Part shown: one piece after another, positions 1-9,910 of the stretch | Position numbering within the stretch: the first letter of the stretch is position 1 | How the letters are laid out: the number at the start of each line of letters is the position of its first letter | Assembly: GCA_963565915.1 (NCBI GenBank) | Contig: OY751488.1 | Span: 1,736,001-1,800,000 of the forward strand | DNA: 64,000 nt | Direction of reading: 5' to 3' | Source: Entoloma clypeatum | Taxonomy: Eukaryota > Basidiomycota > Agaricomycetes > Agaricales > Entolomataceae | Position numbers and translations under genes: made by a program | The notes under the pieces: generated by a model | Told to the model about the DNA's origin: nothing | The model's database searches: none | Seen by the model: the letters and a program-made list of their open reading frames with translations, nothing else

Positions 1-243
1 AGATCAGTCCTGATCTATGGAGATAACAATGGCTCTGTCTTTATCGCATCCAACCCTGTAACTGAAAAGCGGTCCAAGCACATCGATGTGCGATTCCACT
101 TCGTCAGAGAAAAAGTATCCGAAGGCATCATTACGGTCGAATTCATTGAAGGAGTGAATAACCCTGCAGACCTTTTAACTAAGAATCTGGGGAAAATCCT
201 CTTTAACAAGTTTATCCCGTACTTTGGACTACTTAAAAATTAG
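1..243 (+). pseudogene. Copia polyprotein, RNase H C-terminal fragment
   Basis: This is the last 80 codons of a Copia-type polyprotein, open from the window edge to a TAG at 241-243. It holds the RNase H segment YGDNNGSVFIASNP and the usual Copia tail (HIDVRFHFVRE, NPADLLTKNL). The protein is nearly identical to the end of the complete Copia at 11910-13523, with only a few substitutions, so both belong to one family. The 3' LTR follows 70 bp downstream. The upstream part lies outside the window, so it cannot be judged whether the whole element is intact. Confidence 0.9.
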
Positions 244-313
244 GCGAAGAAAAAAAGTACCTATATGGGAAAAAGTAAGATGTATTTAGAAGTATGTACT
301 AAATATGGGGGGG

Positions 314-621
314 TGTTGAAACTTTTCCATCACATAGATTAGATTAGATTAGATTATATCACGTGACCTTAGACATCTTCGATTACATACTTATTTGGTT
401 GGTACAAACAGTAGTACGGTATATAAGACCAGGAAACTGATAATATCAATAAGTTGTCTCTTGACTCTTAACCAGCTCCATTGCTCTTACCAGCCTCAAC
501 CGCTCTCACCAGTCCCACCCTTCTCAACCAAGTAAGTGACTAGAACGGTAGAGTAGAGTACTTCCACTGTAGCTGTGTTGCTCAGTACATCTGCGGCTAG
601 CGCCCAGGTGGAACTTCAACA
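314..621 (+). repeat. Copia 3' LTR (plus-strand copy)
   Basis: A 308-bp terminal repeat starting TGTTGAAAC and ending CTTCAACA, preceded by a G-run polypurine tract. It matches the LTRs of the complete Copia at 11526-17309 in inverse orientation, with scattered substitutions. Near its start it carries a short tandem of TTAGA units. It abuts different sequence at 622, which marks the element's right edge. Confidence 0.88.
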
Positions 622-862
622 TAGAGTACATCTGCTACCATCTGCTTGCCTTTGCCATGCCTCAGGTGCTGCCTCCAGACCGCCTCCACCTCTCCATTGG
701 AAACAGTCAACCTCTCTGACAGCTGCTTCGACGTCTGAACAATGAAAGGAGTTCCACGAGTGGAAAGAGAGACACTTGAAAGCATGCAGTGCAATCATCT
801 TATCTCTGGTGGAATCTGTAAAACATGAGGTTACAGCTTTCCAGACTTTGAAAGAGGTTTGG
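622..862 (-). pseudogene. Possible fragment of another Copia-type polyprotein
   Basis: Read on the minus strand, this stretch has an open frame with phrases such as LTVSNGEVEAV and VADVLYV. These resemble the region after the protease active site in Copia polyproteins. The frame runs directly into the Copia LTR at 621, as if that element had landed in it. The similarity is weak and judged by eye; it could also be unrelated open sequence. Confidence 0.3.
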
Positions 863-897
863 TGTTACGGACTCTATGGTATGAGGACCACATCATA

Positions 898-2518
898 CAG
901 TGCCTCACAAAACTGATTCAATGTTTGTTGCTTTTTAAATACCTTCAAGATAACTCTGCAAAGAATACCAATTGAATTAAACCTTTGGTATACAATTGAA
1001 AGCCCTACTTCAGGGCTTTCAGAATATAAAGGAATCATATGATTTAGATCAGAATCCATGGAGATATGATTGAATTAAATCAGCAACTCATTGAATCAGT
1101 TTTGTGAGTACCTATGGCAATTATCAGAATCAAATGCTTCACTGGTTGTATGGTAACCAGTTGTCATGACTTACTGATGGAACTTGAATAGAACCCTGAT
1201 GGGTTGTCAAGGAAAGTTGTATAAGAAGAATCCAACCTCAACAGCCTCCATAATTAATCATGCGCCCTATCTCCTCTTCCCACAAGGAAAACATTCTTTC
1301 TCTGGCCTCCAATGGTCACTCCACTTGTCATATTGCCTCTAACCTGGGTGTCAGCCAACCAACTGTCTCCAGAGTGCTTCAGAATCTTCTTCCTCATCAC
1401 AATCTCTCTTCTGGTGGTCGTCCATCCAAGCTTTCTCCCACCAACACATGTTGAAACATACTTTCACAAATCACCTCAGGGAGAGCCTCCAATGCTGTGC
1501 AGGCTACCAAACACATCAACACTGTCATCTCCAATCCTGTCTCCCCAGAAACTGTGAGAAGGGTTCTCAGAAAACATGAATTCAAGGCTGTAACAAAGAA
1601 GAAAAGACCTTTCTTAAAGGCCATACATCAGAAGAGGCAGTTGGCACTTGCTATGAAGCACAGGAAATGGACAGTGGAGGACTGGAAGAGGGTCATTTGG
1701 TCAGATGAGACCAAAATCAACAGGTTTGGGTCAGATGGCAAGGAATGGGTCTGTAAAAAGAAGGTGAGGGGCTTATTGAAAGAGAGATTCAGGGCACAGT
1801 CAAGTTTGGGGGAGGAAATATTATGGTTTGGGGTTGTATGGGTTGGGAAGGTGTGGGGAGACTTGCAGAGGTTGAGGGGAGGATGGATGCTGATCAGTAT
1901 GTGTCCATTTTGGAGGACAATTTGCTGCCCAGCATGGAGGAGAGTGGAATCTCTGAAGAGGAGATCATTTTTCAGCAGGACAATGACCCCAAGCACACCT
2001 CCAAGAAGGCCAAAAAATGGATGGACAGCAAGAATATTGCTCTGCTGGATTGGCCTGCACAGTTCCCAGACCTCAATCCTATTGAACACCTCTGGGTTCA
2101 TATTAAAAGGAAGTTGAATGAATATCCAACACCACCCAAGGGAGTCTGGGAGATTTGGGACAGAGCAGCAGAGGTGTGGAATAATATAGAGCCAGAAGTG
2201 TGTCAAAACCTGATAGAAAGTATGCCAAGAAGGGTAGAGGCAGTAATCAAAGCTAAGGGGGGTAATACCAAGTACTAAAGTATAAAATACTGTATTTATT
2301 GTATATACTCACAAAACTGATTCAATGAGTCCTTGGAGTAATTTGATCATATATTGATCATATTTTATGGGGATTACATAATTATTGCAGATTCCGAGAG
2401 TCCTGAAGCAGGGCTTTTAACCAGGTACCAATACCTTCTTCTGATTGGCATTATTTGCAAAGTTATTTTGAAGGTATTCACAAAGTAGCAAACATTGAAT
2501 CAGTTTTGTGAGGCACTG
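898..2518 (+). mobile_element. Tc1-type DNA transposon (Tc1-A) inside the Gypsy-B LTR
   Basis: A 1621-bp element bounded by TA at 896-897 and 2519-2520. The inverted ends start CAGTGCCTCACAAAACTG; the outer 30 bp are near identical and weaker similarity extends past 100 bp. Each arm has a second, inwardly inverted copy of the motif CTCACAAAACTGATTCAATG, at 1089-1108 and 2308-2327 (outer copies at 904-923 and 2493-2512). The flanking LTR sequence is continuous once the element is removed. It encodes one damaged transposase. Confidence 0.93.
1260..2278 (+). pseudogene. Tc1-type transposase, disrupted
   Basis: This is the transposase of the surrounding element, the enzyme that would cut and join its ends. 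The first ATG frame gives a helix-turn-helix N-terminus (HIASNLGVSQPTVSRVL), but a TGA at 1452-1454 stops it. The same frame resumes with the first catalytic aspartate in VIWSDETKINRFG. A frameshift between about 1760 and 1820 moves the reading into the frame that holds the second aspartate (QQDNDPKHTSKKA) and the glutamate in PDLNPIEHLW. That is the DD34E arrangement of Tc1 elements. With a stop and a frameshift this copy is unlikely to make active enzyme. Confidence 0.9.
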
Positions 2519-2770
2519 TATCTTTTACCTATCATCCGAATGCGGCGCCCTCTTATGATCTTACTATGTCTAATGTCTACTTTCGCAACCTTAGATTCCC
2601 AGTCTGACTCACTACCTTACTTCATCATCCCCTTTAGTATACTTCGCTCCCGCACTGACTCGCTTTCCGCAGTCAGCTTACTCACTGTACATAGCCTTCC
2701 GCAGTCGCCTTACTCATGCGCACTGCCTTCCGCAGTACTGACTCATCCGCTACCGCCTATAGTCAGTACC

Positions 2771-2900
2771 TATATAAACCTCTTGTACTATAGTAGATTC
2801 CTTAGATTTAGCAATCACTTTGCTCTTCGCCTTTCCACTTTCCTGCATACTCTGCCCGAACCTTGGAACGGTTTGTTAAGCATAACAAGTTGCTAAATCT
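2771..2900 (+). promoter_or_regulatory. Gypsy-B core promoter and self-priming pair
   Basis: TATATAAA at 2771 is followed 33 nt later by AGATTTAGCAA at 2804-2814. Two bases after the LTR ends at 2887, positions 2890-2900 read TTGCTAAATCT, the exact reverse complement (11 bp). This matches the layout of Tf1-like retrotransposons, in which the 5' end of the transcript folds back to prime reverse transcription. The transcription start itself is inferred from TATA spacing. The same pair is present in the minus-strand Gypsy-B copy. Confidence 0.7.
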
Positions 2901-3807
2901 CGTTAGGTTCGCCCAGAGCGAAGAGAGCAACTACCAGACAAGTCAAGACATCGCGCTTCTTTGAAGACTTCACCAGTAACCCATTCAGCACGCCAGAAGC
3001 CTGACAGGAGGAGCTAAGTCCTTCAGACAGTATTGATTTTACGCTCATCCAGCAGTACATCAAATCGGAGATCTATCGCATCTTACAGCAGGTGCTTGAT
3101 GAAGAACTAGACAATGATGAGCATCACCCCCACGGCGAGATAGCAGAGAGCATCCATCTTGCTCGGCAACACCAGATCGCGCGCTATAACACCCAACAGA
3201 ACGAACTCAAAAGCTTTCATGTTCAAGAAGGACCTCAGACAGGTCAGATCACAGAGATCAGAGAGTTTATCGGTGTCCAGACAACCGTTATCAGAAGATT
3301 GATTATGATGCTCACATTGAGACGTCCCAGAGCCACATCATCATGTCTTACTTGAAGCAGCAGATCTACGCCCACTTCACCACTGAAGAGCAACAGACCA
3401 AGTACAACCATTGGGCATGGAACGAGAGACTTGACCCCTTCGCACGACCAACAGACATGCAGGAACAGAGATTCCTTAGAGATCTACACAGGAAATACCC
3501 CGAGCGTTTTGCAACCGATTCCGCCGACGAGTCCCCTGACGAATTTACTTTTGACTCCGCGCAGTCAGATATCGAACAGACGCCTAGAACAGGGACTCAT
3601 TTTCAATTCTTACCTGTATCCTGAACCCCATCTTCATCCCAACAACCTGACCCCTCTTCTCCTCCGCAGACTCTAGACATGGCAGAAGCTCCGGCAGTAC
3701 AAACAATGGATACATCCAAGATCATCAAGGATCCTGGGATGTTCAAGGACAGACACACCTTTGACAAGTGGTGGAAAGCCACCAAACTATACATCAGGTT
3801 CCAAAAG
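2888..3807 (+). pseudogene. Gypsy-B gag fragment (copy 1)
   Basis: This is the start of the gag region of a chromovirus-type Gypsy element, parallel to 34681-35876 on the other strand. Recognisable phrases are DEELDNDEHHPHGEIAES, EIREFIGVQTTVIRR and DPGMFKDRHTFDKWW. A TGA follows PFSTPEA, and the reading shifts by one base near 3300, a shift the second copy shares. The element breaks off at about 3807 in the middle of gag. Protease, reverse transcriptase and the 3' LTR are absent, so it is a 5' remnant. Confidence 0.85.
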
Positions 3808-3850
3808 TGCCTCACAGGCAACTGCGGAGTTTGCCTATAATAATAATAAA
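3808..3850 (+). repeat. Possible LINE 3' tail with AAT repeats
   Basis: GCAACTGCGGAGTTTGCC followed by four AAT-like units looks like the 3' end of a non-LTR retrotransposon of the Tad type. It joins the Gypsy-B gag break directly. Only this short tail is visible, so the call is tentative. Confidence 0.4.
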
Positions 3851-4498
3851 ATCTTGTTGAGACCGAAGACCGGGGCCATCCCAATTTAGCAAGACTGTGG
3901 TCTTGGTCTATTTCAGTTCATTTTCCGGTTCAGTCTGGTCTCATTCCAGTCCTATTGGACTGAACCTTGAAACACTATCCATTCATGCCCAACTGACATT
4001 ACATACAACTCATATATATATTTAGCCCCATGTATAATTAATCAAGCAACCAAACTTGTTCTGACCAGTGCAGACTGGTTCAGTCCATGGGTCCAATGGT
4101 CCAGTCCTGAGAGATCCGGTCCAGTTTTTGGCCCTTTTGTCATATATGAAGACTGGTCTCAGTCTCAGTCTATGCCCCTTGGAGGCAAAAAACCAAACCA
4201 AACCAAACCCTCAAACACTAGTCCAGGGTAGAAATTAATAATGGAGACATTGACAGCATGATTGCCTGCAACTTGGGTCTGCTATATTAAGAACACACTA
4301 TGTTACACTGATGACTGAAAACATCAGTTGTGAAGTGGCAATATATGTACCTCTTACAGGCCGATTCAATGTCGTCGGTGACGACTCCTCAGCCCGCACG
4401 AAAAAGGAAACATAGGTGTGCTTGATAACCACACTACAGATAGTGAATAAAAGCCTGTGGACTCCGAATTCTACTAGATCTTATCAGTGTCTCCGTTG
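3851..4498. other. Non-coding, low-complexity tract rich in GGTCC/GGTCTC words
   Basis: No gene-like open frame is seen. The sequence repeats short words such as CTGGTCTCAGTC and GGTCCAGTCC in both orientations, for example around 3930-3960 and 4080-4180. It is probably part of old non-autonomous repeat material. Confidence 0.5.
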
Positions 4499-4626
4499 CA
4501 TCAGCAAACCCTGGGTGGGTCTATGGATGCTATGGAGCACTTCATAGCAAAGGTCCCCTGTTTTATAGCACCCATAGTAACCCATAGCAACCTGTAGTGG
4601 CTGGTAGCACCCAGGGTTTGCTGATG
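4499..4626. mobile_element. 128-bp MITE-like palindromic element
   Basis: A perfect 19-bp inverted repeat, CATCAGCAAACCCTGGGTG at 4499-4517 and its reverse complement at 4608-4626, bounds an AT-rich centre made of short CCATAG/CTATGG words. It has no coding capacity. No clear target duplication is visible, so the superfamily is unknown. Confidence 0.65.
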
Positions 4627-4659
4627 TTTCTCTTATCAGATACCCCTCAGATCAACTAT

Positions 4660-5460
4660 GTTTACACTGTCCAAGGAAAAGTCTGGGCCAGGACCTGCTG
4701 AAGTCTGACCCTGGTCCAGACCTGGTCTGACCCTCACAGGTCCGGTCCAGGTTCACATAAATGCTGGACTGGACCACAGCAGCAGGTGCAGGTCCAGGCA
4801 AGGAGTGGACCGTGAACTGGGTCTGGACCTGTGAGAACTGTCCATTGGTGGCTTGGCCCAGGAGCACTAGATGTTAGTCAAATACATGGTACATATCAGA
4901 ACCAGAAATTTCACCTATTGCCAGCATGATGAATGTGACAACAACCAATGTTTGATTAAATTTGATTGGTCACATGACCAACAAACGATAATGTGCCGTT
5001 GTTGATAATGTTGACACAACATGTCAGGTCAGCCTTTTCTGCAAACAGTCATATGTTTCTTCTTTTTCAATGTTTCTTTGACTATCTCCAACCATGTTTG
5101 ACTGTTTTTTTGTCTCAAAACAAGTGTTTCTGCTTACTTACATTCTCAAGCCACATGTAGCAGCACAATATGTGCCGTTGCACAGTGGAAAACTTGCACT
5201 AGTAAACTTATTTTTGAAACTTTACAGGTAAAAAATGTCTTTTAGCAGGTCAGACCCGGTCTGGACCTGGTCTGACCCTGGTCTGACCCTGGAGGTCCAG
5301 GTCCAGACAAAAGCTGGACTGGTCCTTAGGCCTTAGGTCCAGGTCCAGGTCCAGCCAAATTGGTGAACCTGAACCTCTGTCGAGGTTTGGGTTCACTGGC
5401 TGGCTGGACCTGGACCTGAGGTCCGAACCTGGTGAACCTGGGCTGGGGGAGGAGAGGCTG
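4660..5460. repeat. Two GGTCCAG-rich repeat tracts
   Basis: The segments 4660-4865 and 5238-5460 are built from degenerate, partly tandem words such as GGTCCAGGTCCAG, CTGGTCTGACCC and GAACCTG. Related words recur at 8647-8720 and 40530-40640. The short open frames in them are compositional. The 370 bp between the tracts is AT-rich and holds nothing recognisable. Confidence 0.6.
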
Positions 5461-6204
5461 AAGCTTGCCAAAGCTTGCTGAAAATCTTCTTGATGTGTGA
5501 CATGTGACCATCAGTAAAACACATCTCCACAACTTTGGTGGTTACCACCACCACCATGCTGCGGGGCCTTTGCAACTCACCTTGTCGCACCCTGCCCTCG
5601 AACATAGAGTTCGTGACAGCGTCCCACTATGAGATTTTTGAGGTCTCACAAAGTGCGTGTACATATTGAGTTCTTTGCAAACACTAATATACCAACCTTC
5701 ACACCACTGCCAGACATCTAACAACCCTCTTCACCAACAACCACATATTTACCTTCTGCAGACTCATTTACAATGATGACAACCATCATTGATGAAATGC
5801 CAACAACTGTATGTCACCCTCACCCCATCTCCCAACCACACCCACAATCTCTCTACACAGACAACCTCTGAAATCCCAACCACCCTCTCCACCTCTGGCA
5901 CCACTATCGCTGGCACCTTCCTGCATGCAATCTCGTGGACTGAATGAGACCACTGGCCTCGGCATTGCCAGCCTCCCACCGCCAGCCTATAATGCCACAT
6001 CGGACATGTCATACATGTGTCATACGTCGATTCAGCCGGCGTTGATGACGAGAATGCGTGGGTCGCAGACTGTCCTTGTACAGAATCAATGACGAGAGAT
6101 CCGAGGCTCAAAGTTCTTGTTGGGAATGGTGGGGCATACTTCCTGAACCCTTTTTTTTTCAATATATACTATTTTTCATGTTTTTCCCCTCTCGAACCAC
6201 ATCA
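5461..6204. other. Stretch without a supported gene
   Basis: A 132-codon open frame on the minus strand (5764-6162) has no recognisable motif, and its composition (CACC/CCAC-rich) could keep a frame open by chance. No RNA gene or terminal repeat was recognised here. Confidence 0.4.
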
Positions 6205-8646
6205 GTGAAATGCCAAATTACTTAATCCACACTTGATGTACTTGGGCCAGCACTAAGTCAAGTCTAAGTACTTGACATAGCTTAATTTGTACTTAGGGAA
6301 ATGCTTACTTATTACCTTCTTGCACAGTCCTTAAGTTGCTTCAAGTTGGGGCAGGCCATCATGAAATAGCATCCTGCTTAAACTTAACTTGAACCTACTT
6401 GAGCTGACTTAAGGCATTCTTGCTTCCAAACCCAAGCCACCCAAATAACCATCCTAAACAAGTTTCAAGACTCCCCAAGGCAGTTCAAGATAGACCCAAG
6501 CTCACAAGAAGTCACTCAAAAGCAAACATTTATTTAAGACCTCTCAAAGTAGCTCAAGGCAGATCCAAGCTCACGAAAAGTCACTCAAAAGTAAGAATAA
6601 GCACTGTATAGATTTTCAAGTACTATCAAAGTGGATACATATACATGAATATATTTAAAAAGAAAATGGGCATGCATGGGCATGCCAAGCCAACAGCGGG
6701 TGGAGACATGAGGGTAGGGGATACACACCTGCTGTATGTGGTACTAACAATGAGAGGGGACCATTATCGGGATGGCAGGTATGCACGGGCAGTACTCGCC
6801 CGTGGTCGCGTCGTCTGTTGCTGTGCAACCGGTGGCACATTGTAGTCCTGTAATGTAGCAGTGAGCAACGGCAGGCGGAGGCATATGGGGGGTTTTGCAC
6901 CTGCTGTCTATGATTGCTAATGATGAGAGGGGACTGTTATCGTGTGGAATGGACAAGGCCGATTGCCTGGCGTTCGGCGCGTTGCCAACTGGGACCTGAG
7001 GGGGTTTGTTAGTGGGGTGGAAATGGGGTGGAGGGGCGTGGCCCGCGTGGGGCATACCGTCCCGCCGCCCAGGAGTTGTAGGTGGGTGCTTGTCGTCATC
7101 GGGAGTGACCTGGCAGGGGGTGTGTGAAAGTGGGACGAGGGAGATGATGTGGTCATCTGGGGGGCCGTAGTGGTCTGCCTTGTGAGTCAGTGGGGGTGGC
7201 GGAGGGCTTAGGTAGGCTCACCGAGGGGGGTGCGGCTTTGGTTGTTCCCTGTCTGCCCCACATCATTGCGACATGGCATGGGTGTTGTGTCATCAGCTGT
7301 TCCTGTATCCACCGTGGGGGCTGCTGGCAAGCAGCGGCATGGGTTTGTCTCGTTGTTGACTCGCTCCCTCAGCGATAGCACAGGTTCTTTGGAACATTGT
7401 CATCAACTGGGGGGGGGGGGGGGGGGTTGTTAGTGGGGTGGAAATGGGGAGGAGGGGTGTAGGGCATACTGTCCTGCCACCCGGGAGTTGAGACTTACCT
7501 GGGTAGATCTTTGTCGTCATTGAAGTCGACGTGCCAGCGGGGGGATGAAAGTGGGAAGAGAAATGCGAAGTCCAACAGTCAGTCACAAGTGTTTCAGGTC
7601 ACATGATTTTAGTTTGATTACTAATATTGAAGTTGAAATTGGACTTTGCATTCCTCCTCCACCATTCACCACCCCGCTGCGACGTTGCCCCTGATGACGA
7701 CGAGCACCAACCCAGCTCCAACTCCTGGGGGGCCGGACTGTATCCTCCATCCCCTCTCTTCCAGTTTCACCTCACTAATTACTTCTGAACCCCCCAGGTC
7801 CCAGTGACAATGCGCCGAAGAACCTGCAGTGTTGCTGAGGGAGCAAATCGACAACAACGCAAACCCTTGCTGCCACCCACAACCCTCGCCACTGCCCATG
7901 ACTCTCGATGCCCACTAACAGCCTCCATGGTAGGGAATAATGACGATGACTCCCGACCGATACAGATGGCCAACCAACACTGCACCCCCCATCCTCGGTA
8001 AGCCTTTAAGCCCCCGCCGCCCCCACTGACTCACAAGGCAGACAGCAACGACCATGACCGCTAACGGGACGACTGCCGACGGGACCGACCCCATACTGCC
8101 CCATACCCACAATGCAGACGGCGGCGACCACGACCGCCGATGGCTTACACCGCACCTAACACCCCACCCTGTCACAGCCCCACTCGCCCCCTCCACAAAC
8201 AATGAACGCATGAGACAAACACGGCGCAGGGCCTGCCACACCACACTGATGTCCTCTTTAAATATATATCCATACATTTGTATTGACTATGATCGTACTT
8301 GAAATTTTATTCAGTGTCTTAAAGATTACTTATTGCACTTTTGAACCTTAAAAATAATTTTCGAAGGCAGAATCAAGGCCAAATCAAGTCAAGTGAGGTA
8401 AAGTCAGCCAAGTGAGGCAATTTGCCATTTTTGTGAATAGTGCTTGACTTGTTCTTTATGAAGTCTTTTCCTTGAGATGCACTTTTGGTACTTACTGTTT
8501 ACTTGGTGTAGAATCCCTCTCGAAGACACCATTTTTTTAAGTCAGGCCCAAGTCAAACAATCTTCTTAGGCTCGTCTTGGTGCCTTAGTGTTCTTGGCAC
8601 TCCACTAAGTAAGCCTAAGTAGCATTAAGTAATTTGCCCTTTTACT
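6205..8646. mobile_element. Foldback-like element with long inverted arms
   Basis: The two ends form an inverted repeat: CATCAGTGAAATGCCAAATT at the left matches the reverse complement of the right end (about 8620-8652) with a few mismatches, both running on to TACTTAAT. Inside, further inverted matches pair 6605-6660 with 8240-8310, 7150-7230 with 7990-8060, and 7428-7560 with 7670-7800, centred near 7630. A left-arm unit (GTTAGTGGGGTGGAAATGGG) occurs twice, at 7007 and 7428, and a G-run fills 7409-7426. No transposase gene is visible, so it would depend on another element. Confidence 0.6.
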
Positions 8647-8875
8647 GATGCGGGTTTGAACCCGAACCGGACCTCTTGAACCTGAACCTGAGGTCCAGGT
8701 TCGTGTAGGACCCCAGTTTATTGGGGGTGAGGCCTGATCCTGAAAAGATACTTTTCGTCTGGACAGAGGCTTCATAAATTTGTCCGGATTGCGCCTGGCC
8801 TCCCCAAAATTTCCGAGATTTGTCCGGACCTCCGTATCCAGCTTTTTTTTCGCCAAAATTTGTCCAGATCGGCTG
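8647..8875. repeat. Dispersed repeat shared with 40450-40600
   Basis: This tract holds GGTCCAGGTTCG and the segment TTTATTGGGGGTGAGGCCTG, followed by several copies of TTTGTCCGGA/CC. The reverse complement of the same order occurs at about 40455-40570, which shows a repeat family with at least two copies in this window. Confidence 0.6.
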
Positions 8876-9405
8876 TGTAAGGGCAAGCCCCTAGAGGATT
8901 AGAGACCTTAGCAAGGAAGTCATTCCTTCTATCCTTGTTTCTTTCTGTTCCTCGACTCTGCCCATACAATGTCAAGACAATCCTCCTTTTTGTTGACTGC
9001 TCTCGCAACTCCATCACCCTCCTATAACCTCCGATGCTGCTCCGATGCTGCTCCGATCTACTCCGAAATCTCTCCACCTGTTCCGACTCTCCTCCATCCA
9101 CCCCCACTGGGTTCCAATGTTCCGAAGCCTTGTTCAGGATAGTTCCCTCTGATGGATTTCCATCCATCTTACCGTAAGGGCAACATCGCTTTCATTGGTT
9201 TCACTAACACCAAGGTCCATCTTACCCTCCATATTCCTATATCCTGGTACCTCCATTGGAGCTCTGCACTCCTCTGATATAGCTCCGCACTTCCTGCACA
9301 CTTGACACTGTCGTTTCTCCATCAGAGCTCCGCATTTCTCCATGCCCAGTGATACAGGCAATATCCCTTCCCTTCTCCTTTCTTCTCCCTTTCGCATTCT
9401 CTTTC
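8876..9405 (+). repeat. Gypsy-C LTR, left part (split by Gypsy-A)
   Basis: The sequence starts TGTAAGGGCAAG and contains pyrimidine-rich stretches and a second GTAAGGGCAAC at 9175 that resembles the start of the better-defined LTR at 28486. It stops at the Gypsy-A target duplication CTTTC (9401-9405) and resumes at 26353. The exact left boundary is uncertain (8876 or 9174). Confidence 0.5.
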
Positions 9406-9861
9406 TGTTACATTCCGATCCGACTCCTCCGACATTTCGACTAATACTTGATCACATTGTACTTACTGTTACGAACCTTCTCGCTACGTACGATACTTAC
9501 ATTACCTCTGTAGTTATGTTCACATCTCCGAAAGCCACTTACTATCCGACTCCGACATTAGCCACTCGTTCTCCGACTCCGACGAATCCACACGTCCTCC
9601 GACATACTATATAAACCTACATATAATCTTGTATTAGCTTCAGTTTTGAATATCAACTTAGTCTCGACCAAACATCCTCTCTGACTCTTGACTTGAGTCC
9701 GACTCTGACCATTCCGACCATTCCGAAATAAAGACACCCCGACGTATTAGCGAGGGCGCAACACACAAGTTGAAGCCAAGTCTTTACCACTACGCCATTC
9801 ACGTTCTCGACCTCCGACGTGTCCAACGTAGCTCCGACGTTTTGTCGTTCAGTTCTTAACA
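9406..9861 (+). repeat. Gypsy-A 5' LTR
   Basis: A 456-bp LTR starting TGTTACATTC and ending TTCTTAACA. The boundary is set by where identity with the 3' LTR stops. It carries TATATAAA at 9608 and is rich in CTCCGAC words. Confidence 0.93.
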
Positions 9862-9875
9862 GTATATTCAAAACT
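9608..9875 (+). promoter_or_regulatory. Gypsy-A core promoter and self-priming pair
   Basis: TATATAAA at 9608 precedes AGTTTTGAATAT at 9642-9653 by 34 nt. Two bases after the LTR end, 9864-9875 reads ATATTCAAAACT, the exact 12-bp reverse complement. In the second Gypsy-A copy both members are one base shorter (39682-39692 and 39430-39440), so pairing is kept. The transcript start is inferred. Confidence 0.78.
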
Positions 9876-9910
9876 GCCACTCGCTCTTCCGTCTATTTCA
9901 AATTCTTAAT

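Larger units (their letters stand above)
863..2887 (+). repeat. Gypsy-B 5' LTR split by a Tc1-type transposon
   Basis: The LTR begins TGTTACGGACTC at 863 and ends AAGCATAACA at 2887. Positions 898-2518 are a later Tc1-type insertion; without it and one TA the LTR is about 400 bp. The same sequence occurs inverted at 29649-30050 and 35897-36298. A TATA-like TATATAAA at 2771 lies in the second part. The gag of copy 1 starts downstream. Confidence 0.88.

Noticed and set aside
3290..3360. Programmed frameshift in Gypsy-B gag
   Set aside because: Both copies share a one-base shift, but no slippery site was recognised and copy 2 has a stop in the downstream frame; shared decay is simpler.
5238..5460. 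GGTCCAGG-type tract as a telomere or CRISPR-like array
   Set aside because: The words are degenerate, not regularly spaced and without unique spacers, and the window is a eukaryotic interior region.
9774..9861. Gypsy-A LTR end placed at GGGCGCAACA (9763)
   Set aside because: Identity between the two LTRs continues to TTCTTAACA at 9861, and only that boundary gives the CTTTC duplication.
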